From positions 1 to 50,704 of the forward strand of contig JAZQWG010000017.1 in NCBI GenBank assembly GCA_045632265.1: a DNA stretch of 50,704 nucleotides, read 5' to 3'. The notes under the pieces were generated by a model that worked only from the letters and a program-made list of their open reading frames with translations, was not told the origin of the DNA and ran no database searches. The position numbers and the translations under genes are program-made. Source of the stretch: Scatosoma sp045632265 (GTDB lineage Bacteria > Bacillota > Clostridia > Christensenellales > Borkfalkiaceae). Positions 42,825 to 50,343 of this stretch are shown piece after piece; the stretch's first letter is position 1; each line of letters starts with the position of its first letter.

Positions 42825-44453
42825 TTAGTACATGCCGCCCATGTCGCCACCCGCGGGAGCCATAGGAGCGGGGGGAGTAGGAATATCGGTGACGATGCTT
42901 TCCGTCGTAAGCAAAGTGGAAGCAACGCTCGCTGCGTTTTGAAGTACGGAACGGGTAACCTTCGTCGGGTCGATGATACCAGCTTCAACCATGTCGCAGA
43001 ATTTGTTGTTGAGCGCATCGAAACCAAAGTTTGCTTTCTTGGAAGAAAGAACTTTATCTACGATAACCGAGCCGTCAAGACCTGCGTTTTTAGCGATTTG
43101 TCTGATAGGTTCTTCCAACGCTTTCAAAACGATGGTTGCACCCGTCTTTTCGTCGCCGTTAAGGCTTGCAACCAACTTTTTAACGGTAGGGATAGCGGAA
43201 AGAAGTGCGCTGCCGCCGCCGGGAACGTAGCCTTCTTCAACAGCTGCTCTCGTTGCAGCCAAAGCATCGTCGATACGAAGTTTCTTTTCTTTCATTTCAA
43301 CTTCCGTTGCTGCGCCTACGGAAATAACCGCTACGCCGCCCGCAAGTTTTGCAAGACGTTCTTGCAATTTTTCTCTATCGTAATCGGATTTCGTTTCAGC
43401 GATTTGCGATTTGATAGAAAGGATACGTGCTTTAATTTCATTTGCATCGCCAACGCCGCCAACGATGGTGGTGTTTTCTTTGTCAACACGTACGCTTTGC
43501 GCTCTACCAAGCATATCGGGCGTAACGTCCTTGAAGTCGATGCCCAAGTCGGAAGAAATCACTTCGCCACCCGTCAAAATTGCGATGTCACGAAGCATTT
43601 CCTTTCTTCTATCACCGAAGCCGGGTGCTTTTACTGCAACCGAGTTAAATACGCCTTTAAGCTTGTTTACGATAAGGGCAGCCAAAGCATCGCCTTCCAC
43701 GTCTTCAGCAATAATCAAAAGCTTTGCGCCTTGTTGTGCAAGGGGTTCGATTACGGGCAAAATTTCTTGCAAGGAAGAAATTTTCTTGTCGGTGATAAGG
43801 ATATAGGGGTTTTCAAGCGTAGCTTCCATTTTATCGGTGTTGGTCACCATGTATGCGGAAGCATAACCTCTATCGAATTGCATACCTTCCACGGTGGAAA
43901 GTTCGGTGTTCATCGATTTTCCTTCTTCTACGGTAATAACGCCGTCTTTACCAACGATTTCCATAGCCTTTGCTATCAATGCGCCAACTTCTTTATTCCC
44001 TGCGGAAATAGAAGCGGTTTGTTCGATAGCTTTGTTGCTTTCAACTGCTTTAGAAATGGTTTTAAGGTGGGAAACGGTGGTGTCAACCGCCTTTTTAATG
44101 CCTTCCTTCAAGATGATAGGGTTTGCGCCCGCTGCAAGGTTTTTCAAACCTTCGCGTACGATAGCTTGCGCCAAAACAACAGCCGTCGTTGTGCCGTCGC
44201 CCGCAACGTCGTTGGTTTTCGTGGAAACTTCTTTTACAAGTTGTGCGCCCATGTTTTCAAACGGGTCGTTAAGTTCAATTTCTTTTGCAATCGTCACGCC
44301 GTCGTTGGTGATAAGGGGAGCGCCGAATTTTTTATCGAGAACGACGTTTCTGCCCTTGGGACCAAGCGTGATTTTTACGGTGTCCGCAAGTACGTTTACA
44401 CCCGTTTCTAAAGCTTTTCTGGCTTCTTCGCCATATTTGATTTGTTTAGCCAT
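42825..44453 (-). CDS. groL: Chaperonin GroEL
   Basis: GroEL forms the double-ring folding chamber and works with GroES. The 542-residue protein starts MAKQIKYGEEARKALETGV and contains ITLGPKGRNVVLDKKFG, VAGDGTTTAVVLA and the C-terminal GGDMGGMY tail. No catalytic or structural anomaly is seen. AAGGAG precedes the ATG. It is second in the groES-groL operon, 25 bp after groES. Confidence 0.98.
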   Translation of the reverse strand: MAKQIKYGEEARKALETGVNVLADTVKITLGPKGRNVVLDKKFGAPLITNDGVTIAKEIELNDPFENMGAQLVKEVSTKTNDVAGDGTTTAVVLAQAIVREGLKNLAAGANPIILKEGIKKAVDTTVSHLKTISKAVESNKAIEQTASISAGNKEVGALIAKAMEIVGKDGVITVEEGKSMNTELSTVEGMQFDRGYASAYMVTNTDKMEATLENPYILITDKKISSLQEILPVIEPLAQQGAKLLIIAEDVEGDALAALIVNKLKGVFNSVAVKAPGFGDRRKEMLRDIAILTGGEVISSDLGIDFKDVTPDMLGRAQSVRVDKENTTIVGGVGDANEIKARILSIKSQIAETKSDYDREKLQERLAKLAGGVAVISVGAATEVEMKEKKLRIDDALAATRAAVEEGYVPGGGSALLSAIPTVKKLVASLNGDEKTGATIVLKALEEPIRQIAKNAGLDGSVIVDKVLSSKKANFGFDALNNKFCDMVEAGIIDPTKVTRSVLQNAASVASTLLTTESIVTDIPTPPAPMAPAGGDMGGMY

Positions 44454-44478
44454 TTTTCTTTCTACTCCTTATAAGGTT

Positions 44479-44766
44479 TTAGTCTTCTACAATAGCGAGA
44501 ATGTCGCTTTGCTTGATAATCGTAAATTCTTTGCCGTCTACCTTGAAGTTAGAACCTGCGTAGTTGGAGCAAAGCACCTTGTCGCCAACTTTCACTTGCA
44601 TAACGATTTCTTTGCCGTCGATAATGCCGCCGGGGCCAACTGCAACAACTTGGCACGTTTGGGGTTTTTCTTGTGCGGAAGAGGGAAGAAAGAAACCGCT
44701 TTTCGTCTTTTCTTCTACCGTCACGCTTTCAACAACCACTTTGTCGAATAAAGGTTTGATATTCAT
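44479..44766 (-). CDS. groS: Co-chaperonin GroES
   Basis: The 95-residue lid subunit of the GroEL chamber shows IKPLFDKVVVESVTVEEKTKSG, the mobile loop FFLPSSAQEKPQ, VVAVGPG and a C-terminal ILAIVED. ATG 44766 after GGAGGATAAC gives the normal length; a start at 44796 would add ten non-family residues. No CIRCE element was found upstream. Confidence 0.96.
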   Translation of the reverse strand: MNIKPLFDKVVVESVTVEEKTKSGFFLPSSAQEKPQTCQVVAVGPGGIIDGKEIVMQVKVGDKVLCSNYAGSNFKVDGKEFTIIKQSDILAIVED

Positions 44767-44821
44767 GTTATCCTCCGATATTTTGGCGCAATGCACGCCG
44801 ATAATTTTTTTATACGGTTAT

Positions 44822-44849
44822 ATTATAAACTATTTTTCGTGATTGTCAA
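44822..44849 (-). promoter_or_regulatory. Promoter of groESL
   Basis: On the minus strand TTGACA (44849-44844) and TATAAT (44827-44822) are 16 bp apart. Confidence 0.75.
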
Positions 44850-44883
44850 ACATAAAAATGGTAAAATTATGTAAAAAATTTTA

Positions 44884-44903
44884 TTCCTAACTAATGTTAG
44901 GAA
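44884..44903. promoter_or_regulatory. Perfect inverted repeat between the divergent groESL and dCMP deaminase promoters
   Basis: TTCCTAAC (44884-44891) and GTTAGGAA (44896-44903) are separated by TAAT. The repeat lies about 35 bp upstream of the groESL -35 and 20 bp upstream of the deaminase -35. It is not CIRCE (TTAGCACTC-N9-GAGTGCTAA). Confidence 0.5.
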
Positions 44904-44922
44904 AAAATTCCTTTCCAAAGCA

Positions 44923-44951
44923 TTGATTTTCCGCAAAAAGTGTGCTATAAT
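44923..44951 (+). promoter_or_regulatory. Promoter of the dCMP deaminase operon
   Basis: TTGATT (44923-44928) and TATAAT (44946-44951) are 17 bp apart. Confidence 0.7.
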
Positions 44952-44987
44952 GAAACTTGGCTGAATGGGTCGAAAAGGAGTGTTATT

Positions 44988-45446
44988 ATGGCTATGATGG
45001 ATAAATGGGATAAACGCTTTATGCAACTTACTGAAACGGTGGCAACTTGGTCGAGCTGTTATCAACAAAATCGTCACGTTGGCGCAGTTATCGTAAAAGA
45101 TAAGCGCGTAATGTCGACGGGGTACAACGGTGCGCCCGCGGGAATTAAAAGCTGTGAAGAAAAGGGCGAATGTTTGCGCCGTAAACTCAATATTCCAAGC
45201 GGCACGAAACACGAGTTGTGTTTTGCTGTTCACGCTGAACAAAACGCTGTAATTCAAGCGGCAAAATACGGCATCAATATCAACGGCGCTACGTTATATT
45301 GTACGCACCAACCTTGCGTAATTTGCGCAAAAATTATCATCAATGCAGGCATTTCTCGTGTGGTTTATAAAGAGGGCTACCCCGACGAATTTTCTATGCA
45401 ACTTTTTGACGAGGCGAATGTCAAAGTTGAAAAATACGAAGAATAA
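44988..45446 (+). CDS. Deoxycytidylate (dCMP) deaminase-family protein (ComEB-like)
   Basis: The 152-residue enzyme should convert dCMP to dUMP for thymidylate synthesis. The zinc-site motifs are HAEQNAV and PCVICAK, with GYNGAPAG and an extra Cys-containing insert (CEEKGECLRRKLNIPSG) typical of dCMP deaminases. ATG 44988 follows AAGGAG; an earlier start at 44940 overlaps the promoter. A cyclophilin gene follows after 26 bp. Confidence 0.92.
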   Translation: MAMMDKWDKRFMQLTETVATWSSCYQQNRHVGAVIVKDKRVMSTGYNGAPAGIKSCEEKGECLRRKLNIPSGTKHELCFAVHAEQNAVIQAAKYGININGATLYCTHQPCVICAKIIINAGISRVVYKEGYPDEFSMQLFDEANVKVEKYEE

Positions 45447-45472
45447 TACATACAACATAAGGAGCAGGTTTT

Positions 45473-45994
45473 ATGAGCAATCCTATTATTACTTTTGAAA
45501 TGATGAACGGCAAAACGTTCAAGGCGGAACTTTACCCCGAAAAAGCACCCAACACGGTTAATAACTTTTTGTCTTTGGTGCAAAAAGGCTATTACGACGG
45601 TTTGATTTTTCACCGTGTAATTGCGGGCTTTATGATTCAAGGTGGCGATCCCAACGGTACGGGTATGGGCGGCCCTGGCTATCACATTAAAGGGGAATTT
45701 GCTGGCAACGGTTTTAGACAAAATGATATTTCGCACGTTCGTGGTGTGCTTTCGATGGCTCGTGCGCAACACCCTAATTCGGCGGGTTCGCAATTCTTCG
45801 TTATGCACGAAGAAGCTGATTATCTCGACGGGCAATACGCTGCGTTTGGTAAGGTGATCGAAGGCATGGAAGTGGTCGACGAAATCGCTAACACGAAAAC
45901 CGACTGGTCGGATCGTCCTTATGAAGAACAAAAGATGAAGAAAGTGACGGCGGAAACGTTTGGGGTAGCATATCCCGAACCTGTAAAAGCATAA
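45473..45994 (+). CDS. Cyclophilin-type peptidyl-prolyl cis-trans isomerase
   Basis: The 173-residue protein has the catalytic FHRVIAGFMIQGGDPNGTGMGG, SMARAQHPNSAGSQFFVMH and FGKVIEGMEVVD. It lacks a signal peptide, so it acts in the cytoplasm on nascent or misfolded proteins. AAGGAGCAG precedes the ATG. It is co-directional with the dCMP deaminase. A hairpin (46001-46018) follows. Confidence 0.95.
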   Translation: MSNPIITFEMMNGKTFKAELYPEKAPNTVNNFLSLVQKGYYDGLIFHRVIAGFMIQGGDPNGTGMGGPGYHIKGEFAGNGFRQNDISHVRGVLSMARAQHPNSAGSQFFVMHEEADYLDGQYAAFGKVIEGMEVVDEIANTKTDWSDRPYEEQKMKKVTAETFGVAYPEPVKA

Positions 45995-46000
45995 CGATAC

Positions 46001-46018
46001 CCACGCTTGAAAGCGTGG
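46001..46018 (+). other. Hairpin between the cyclophilin gene and the PqqD-type cassette
   Basis: CCACGCT pairs with AGCGTGG across loop TGAA. No T-tract follows, so it is more likely an mRNA processing or stabilising stem than a terminator. Confidence 0.45.
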
Positions 46019-46033
46019 TTAAGGAAAGGAAAA

Positions 46034-46744
46034 ATGATTTACGATATTGCAGGATTAAGAATGGATATACGAAATAAATACTCGTTTACCGACCGTTTTT
46101 GTCGGGAGTATTTATCGAGCGACCAAACTTCCCCCGCGGATATCGTTGCGCAAGTTTCGTATGAAGATTTTCTCGACGAAAAGGGGCGTAGTAAAGGTTT
46201 TTCGGACGGTTATATCGAAAATTTGTGCATTTACCGCCAAATTTGCCGTCAAATAACGGTGAGAAATCGCTTTTTATTGCACTCTTCAATAGTGGAATAT
46301 AAGGGCAATGCCTATGCGTTTTTGGGTAGAAGCGGCACGGGTAAATCTACACATTCCAAGCTTTGGTTGCAATACGTGGACGGGGCGAAAATTCTCAACG
46401 GCGATAAGCCGATTTTGCATGCTACGGAAAAGGGCGTTATCGTTTACGGCACGCCTTGGATGGGCAAAGAACAATTTGGCTACAACGGCGAAGCGCCTTT
46501 GAAAGGTTTATGTTTTTTGGAACAAGCACCCGAAAATGAAATTGTAAAGTTGAGCGTGAAAGATACGGTAAAACATATTTTCCCGCAAGTGATGCACCCC
46601 GTTGAAGAAGAATATGCAACCAAGACGTTGGAACTTATAGATAAACTCGTTTTGGGTACGCCATCGTATTTGCTGCGTTGCACCATCTCCAAAGAAGCGG
46701 CTAAAAAATCGTTTGAAGTATTGACGGGCGAAAAATTATCGTAA
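46034..46744 (+). CDS. HprK/PEPCK-like P-loop kinase of a PqqD-type cassette
   Basis: The 236-residue protein lacks the HPr-kinase N-terminal domain. It carries its P-loop core: FLGRSGTGKSTHSKLWL (about 103-119) and ILNGDKPIL. YGTPWMGKEQFGYNGEAPLKGLCFLEQA follows. Such HprK-like proteins occur with PqqD, S24/S26 peptidases and ABC exporters in lasso-peptide-like and other peptide clusters, where they are thought to phosphorylate a peptide or small molecule. Here it heads a tight four-gene run. AAGGAAAGG precedes ATG 46034; a start at 46007 lies next to the hairpin and lacks a site. Confidence 0.78.
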   Translation: MIYDIAGLRMDIRNKYSFTDRFCREYLSSDQTSPADIVAQVSYEDFLDEKGRSKGFSDGYIENLCIYRQICRQITVRNRFLLHSSIVEYKGNAYAFLGRSGTGKSTHSKLWLQYVDGAKILNGDKPILHATEKGVIVYGTPWMGKEQFGYNGEAPLKGLCFLEQAPENEIVKLSVKDTVKHIFPQVMHPVEEEYATKTLELIDKLVLGTPSYLLRCTISKEAAKKSFEVLTGEKLS

Positions 46745-46758
46745 AAATCAGGTGAATT

Positions 46759-47022
46759 ATGAAAATTAAAAGTGGGTTTGTGCTTCGCTCGGTAGGCGGT
46801 GAAAATATCGTCGTACCCGTTGGCGAAATGAGCAAGCAATTTCACGGAATGATAAACTTAAATGATTCGGGGGCGTTTTTGTGGCGCTTGTTTTCCCGCA
46901 GTTGCACTGTTGACGAGGCGGTGAAAGCGGTGAAGGAAGAATACGGCGTGGAAGATGCCGTTGCTCGTCAAGACGTAGAAAAATTTGTTGCCGTTTTGGA
47001 AGAAAGCGGTTTTGTCGATTGA
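46759..47022 (+). CDS. PqqD-family peptide-binding protein
   Basis: The 87-residue winged-helix-like protein shows the PqqD pattern: FVLRSVGGENIVVPVGE, LNDSGAFLWRLF and a C-terminal FVAVLEESGFVD. PqqD proteins bind the leader of a precursor peptide and present it to a modifying enzyme. No radical SAM enzyme or precursor gene is next to it in the window. It is 14 bp after the kinase gene and 4 bp before the peptidase gene. Confidence 0.85.
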   Translation: MKIKSGFVLRSVGGENIVVPVGEMSKQFHGMINLNDSGAFLWRLFSRSCTVDEAVKAVKEEYGVEDAVARQDVEKFVAVLEESGFVD

Positions 47023-47026
47023 TAAA

Positions 47027-47467
47027 ATGGAAGAAACGAACGTTAAAAAAATTGAAGACGTTTTACGGGAAAAGGGCGTGTACGTTGGGCCTACGGTTGG
47101 CTCAAGTATGCAGCCGATGCTCAAAAACCGCCGTGATACGGTTGTCGTACGTCCTAACGTGGGGCGATTAAAACCGTTGGACGTTGCGCTTTACAAACGT
47201 GGCAAAGATTACGTTATGCACCGCGTAATAAGCGTTTTAGACGACGGATACATGATTCGCGGGGATAATTGTTATTACGACGAGATTGTGGCGGAAACGG
47301 ACGTTCTTGGCGTGTTGACGGAGTTTTATCAAAAGGATAAGCATTGTACGTGCTTGGATAAAAAGTATATTAGATACTCGAAAAGAAGAGTAAAAAATTA
47401 TCCTTGTCGCTTGTTTTTTGCCAAGGTGAAAGGGAAGATTAGAAGAATTTTAAGAAAACAAAAATAA
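47027..47467 (+). CDS. S24/S26-type signal-peptidase-like serine protease
   Basis: The 146-residue protein has the nucleophile motif VGSSMQPML, then DVALYKRGKDYVMHRVISV and MIRGDNCYYDE. These match the fold of type I signal peptidases. The position usually holding the general-base Lys is His (MHRV), as in SipW/ER-type Ser-His peptidases. There is no clear N-terminal membrane anchor; the C-terminus is strongly basic. ATG 47027 follows the PqqD stop by 4 bp without a strong ribosome site, implying coupling. It may cleave the cassette's exported peptide. Confidence 0.78.
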   Translation: MEETNVKKIEDVLREKGVYVGPTVGSSMQPMLKNRRDTVVVRPNVGRLKPLDVALYKRGKDYVMHRVISVLDDGYMIRGDNCYYDEIVAETDVLGVLTEFYQKDKHCTCLDKKYIRYSKRRVKNYPCRLFFAKVKGKIRRILRKQK

Positions 47468-47477
47468 GGGAACGCAA

Positions 47478-49136
47478 ATGCAAATGAGATTAGACGGAAA
47501 AACTTGGCTTAAAAAAGAGATGCGGCAATATCGTGCCGTTATCTTGTTTTTAACGTGCCTTTCCGTCTTTTCTACGCTGTTATCGCTTGCGTTTGCATAT
47601 CTCACTCGCTATTTAATTAACAGCGCATCTTCGGGCAATAAAAAGGATTTAATCGTCTTTGCGTGCGTGCTTTTAGGTGTTTTGCTTTTCCGTATCGTCT
47701 TGCAAACGCTGTATAGATTTTTCACCGATAAAGCGCGTGCTCGCATTGTACGTGACATGCGTTCTAAAATTTACGAACAAATTATGCGCTCTGATTATGC
47801 GCAAGTGCAACGTTATCACAGCGGAGAACTTATCAATCGTTTGACAAGCGATTTACAAAGCGTTTCAACAACGACTGTAAGCTTGCTTCCTACGCTTGTA
47901 GGTATGTTGACACAATGCGTGGGGGCTATCGTGGCGCTTGTGACAACCGATCCGTTGTTTACACTTATCTACATGGTTTGCGGCGGTGCGTTTGGCGGTA
48001 TAGCAGCTTTGTTCCGTGGGCAAATCAAAAAACGCCAAAAGGCAGTTTTGGAAGCGGACGGGGTTTCCCGTGCGTATATGCAAGAAGGCGTGTCTTCACT
48101 TATGACGGTGAAAGCGTACGGTGCGGAAGATAAGTCGGCGGAAAAGAGCAAGGCACTTGCAAACGTGCATTATAAAAAACGCTTGCAACGTAGCGCAATG
48201 AGTGCTTCTATGCACGCAATATTCACGCTTTTAAGCAATTTTGGCTTAATTTTTGCCATTGTTTGGTGTAGTGTAAGCGTTTTACACGGCAATACGAACT
48301 ACGGTGTAATTTTGTCCGTAATCTTGCTTTTGATGCAATTCCAGCACCCCTTGACGGGCTTCTCGTCTATTTTACCTGCGTATTACAGTCGTCTTGCAAG
48401 CGGGGATAGACTTGCGGAAATTGAAAATCTTGATAAAGAAGATACGAAAGACGGTGTAAGCGGCGTTTATAGCGAAATGCTTGCATTAGGCTTTGAAAAC
48501 GTTTCTTTTCAATACGACGAAACACCCGTGCTTTCGGGTGCATCGTTTGCGGTTGAAAAGGGGCAAATTGCTTGTTTGACGGGCGTATCGGGCGCAGGCA
48601 AGAGTACGATTTTTAAGCTGTTGTTGCGTATTTATGCGCCTACGGACGGCGATATTTATTTACGAACGAACGAAGAAAATATTGCGCTTACAATGGCGAA
48701 TAGAAAGCTGTTTGCGTACGTTCCGCAAGGGAATTTCCTTTTTGCTGGGAGCATTCGTGAAAACTTGACCTTCTTCCAAGAAGGGGAAGATATGCAAGAT
48801 GAAAACTTGATAAAGGCTGCACTTGAAACGGCTTGCGCGGATTTCGTGTACGATTTACCGCAAGGCTTGGATACACCGCTTATGGAAAAGGGCGCGGGGC
48901 TGTCCGAAGGTCAGTTGCAACGCTTGGCGATTGCACGTGCGGTGTTGTCGCAACGTCCTATCTTGCTTCTTGATGAAGCAACGTCGGCGCTTGATAATGA
49001 AACGGAAGGCAAAATTTTGGAAAATATTCGTGCGCTGAGAGATAAAACGTGTCTTATCGTCACGCATAGAAGTGCGGCGTTGGCGATTGCGGATAAAATT
49101 TTTGCGGTAGATGAAGGCAAAATAATTGAAAAATAA
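47478..49136 (+). CDS. ABC transporter, fused permease and ATPase (peptide-exporter type)
   Basis: The 552-residue half-transporter has about six membrane helices (residues 20-300). The nucleotide-binding domain has GVSGAGKST (Walker A, about 371-379), FAYVPQGNFLFAGSIRENL, the signature LSEGQLQRLAIARA (Glu for the usual Gly) and ILLLDEATSALD. It should act as a homodimer. Architecture and neighbours suggest export of a small peptide or lipid-linked product. AAGGGAACG precedes the ATG, 10 bp after the peptidase gene. Confidence 0.9.
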   Translation: MQMRLDGKTWLKKEMRQYRAVILFLTCLSVFSTLLSLAFAYLTRYLINSASSGNKKDLIVFACVLLGVLLFRIVLQTLYRFFTDKARARIVRDMRSKIYEQIMRSDYAQVQRYHSGELINRLTSDLQSVSTTTVSLLPTLVGMLTQCVGAIVALVTTDPLFTLIYMVCGGAFGGIAALFRGQIKKRQKAVLEADGVSRAYMQEGVSSLMTVKAYGAEDKSAEKSKALANVHYKKRLQRSAMSASMHAIFTLLSNFGLIFAIVWCSVSVLHGNTNYGVILSVILLLMQFQHPLTGFSSILPAYYSRLASGDRLAEIENLDKEDTKDGVSGVYSEMLALGFENVSFQYDETPVLSGASFAVEKGQIACLTGVSGAGKSTIFKLLLRIYAPTDGDIYLRTNEENIALTMANRKLFAYVPQGNFLFAGSIRENLTFFQEGEDMQDENLIKAALETACADFVYDLPQGLDTPLMEKGAGLSEGQLQRLAIARAVLSQRPILLLDEATSALDNETEGKILENIRALRDKTCLIVTHRSAALAIADKIFAVDEGKIIEK

Positions 49137-49152
49137 TCTTGGCGGTAGCAGT

Positions 49153-50121
49153 ATGGAAAAGTATATTATTGGCATTGATTTGGGCGGCATGAGCGCAAAA
49201 GGCGCTTTGTTTACGATGGATGGGGAACTTCTTTGTACGGATAAGTCGGTGACGTCTAAAAACGACGGCTTTGACGGCACGGTGCTTGTTTTGGCTCGTT
49301 TGGCTCGTTCGTTGGCTGAAATCGGCAATATAGAATTTTCCGCCGTGCAAGCAATCGGCGTGGGTGCGCCCGGGGTTGTAGATAGCAATGAAGGTGTTGT
49401 TCTTCGTTGGAGTAATTACGGTTGGCAAAATGCACCGCTTGCAAAAGAGTTGTCCCTTCTTACGGGCAAAAAAGTATTCCTCTTGAACGATGCAAACGCT
49501 GCGGCACTTGGCGAAGCGAAATTTGGCGCAACGGCGCAATACCAAAGCAGCATTTTGTTGACGCTCGGCACGGGTGTTGGCGGTGGAATGGTGTTTGACG
49601 GTAAACTAATTGAAGGATTCAAAAGCGCAGGTGCGGAACTTGGGCATATCACTATTCGTAAGGGCGGTATTCCTTGTGCTTGTGGACGTAGAGGTTGTTA
49701 TGAAAAATATGCTTCGGCAACCGCTTTAATTTCGCAAACTCGCCACGCTATGGTAGATAATCCGCAATCGCAACTTTGGGATATTGCCAAGGGTAATCTT
49801 GAAAACGTGGACGGAAGAACGGTGTTTATCGGCGCAGCAAACGGCGATGAAACGGCGAAAATGGTGTTGGAAGAATACGTTGGGTATCTTTCCGAAGGGA
49901 TTGCCGACTTTGTAAATATTTTACGTCCTGAAGCAATTGTGCTTGGCGGTGGTATTGCAAACGAAGGGGAAATTCTTTTCGAGCCGCTTCGTAAAGCCGT
50001 TGACGAACGTTCGTATATAGCAATGGATATCGTGCCTTTGAAAATTGTTGGTGCGCAACTTGGCAATCGTGCGGGCGTGTATGGGGCGTATAGCCTTGCA
50101 AAGGAACGCCTTGGCGAATAA
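49153..50121 (+). CDS. ROK-family sugar kinase (glucokinase-like)
   Basis: The 322-residue protein has the ATP-binding GIDLGGMSAKGAL, the catalytic LLNDANAAALGEAKFG and LGTGVGGGMVFDG. The ROK zinc site is GHITIRKGGIPCACGRRGCYEKYAS. It probably phosphorylates glucose or a related sugar at C6. The first motif has Met for the usual Thr (DLGGT). ATG 49153 is preferred to a TTG at 49126 inside the previous gene; either gives tight linkage to the ABC gene. Whether it belongs functionally to the cassette is unknown. Confidence 0.9.
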   Translation: MEKYIIGIDLGGMSAKGALFTMDGELLCTDKSVTSKNDGFDGTVLVLARLARSLAEIGNIEFSAVQAIGVGAPGVVDSNEGVVLRWSNYGWQNAPLAKELSLLTGKKVFLLNDANAAALGEAKFGATAQYQSSILLTLGTGVGGGMVFDGKLIEGFKSAGAELGHITIRKGGIPCACGRRGCYEKYASATALISQTRHAMVDNPQSQLWDIAKGNLENVDGRTVFIGAANGDETAKMVLEEYVGYLSEGIADFVNILRPEAIVLGGGIANEGEILFEPLRKAVDERSYIAMDIVPLKIVGAQLGNRAGVYGAYSLAKERLGE

Positions 50122-50220
50122 TTTTTCAAAAAGATTAAAAAATTTTATAAAAACACCCTTGTAAACGCTTGCTTTTTTTACACTAATCTATTATAATGAT
50201 AAAGCTTTCAGTTGATAGAT

Positions 50221-50307
50221 GCCGCTGTGGTGAAACTGGCAGACGCAACAGACTCAAAATCTGTCGAGGGAGACCTCGTGTCGGTTCGACTCCGACCAGC
50301 GGCACCA
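50221..50307 (+). tRNA. tRNA-Leu (anticodon CAA)
   Basis: The class II cloverleaf has a long variable arm (GAGGGAGACCTC) and encoded CCA. The acceptor stem GCCGCTG/CAGCGGC is perfect. The anticodon stem ACAGA/TCTGT encloses CTCAAAA, giving anticodon CAA. Confidence 0.95.
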
Positions 50308-50343
50308 AAAAAAGACGTACCTTACAAGGTGCGTCTTTTTTTT
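50308..50343 (+). terminator. Terminator of tRNA-Leu
   Basis: AAAAAAGACGTACCT pairs with AGGTGCGTCTTTTTT (one G-T pair, loop TACA), ending in eight T. Confidence 0.88.

Noticed and set aside
42789..44411. Plus-strand open frame of 540 codons opposite groL
   Set aside because: Antisense shadow of GroEL; the minus-strand product is unmistakable.
44767..44987. CIRCE element upstream of groES
   Set aside because: No TTAGCACTC-N9-GAGTGCTAA or close variant; the inverted repeat present has a different sequence.
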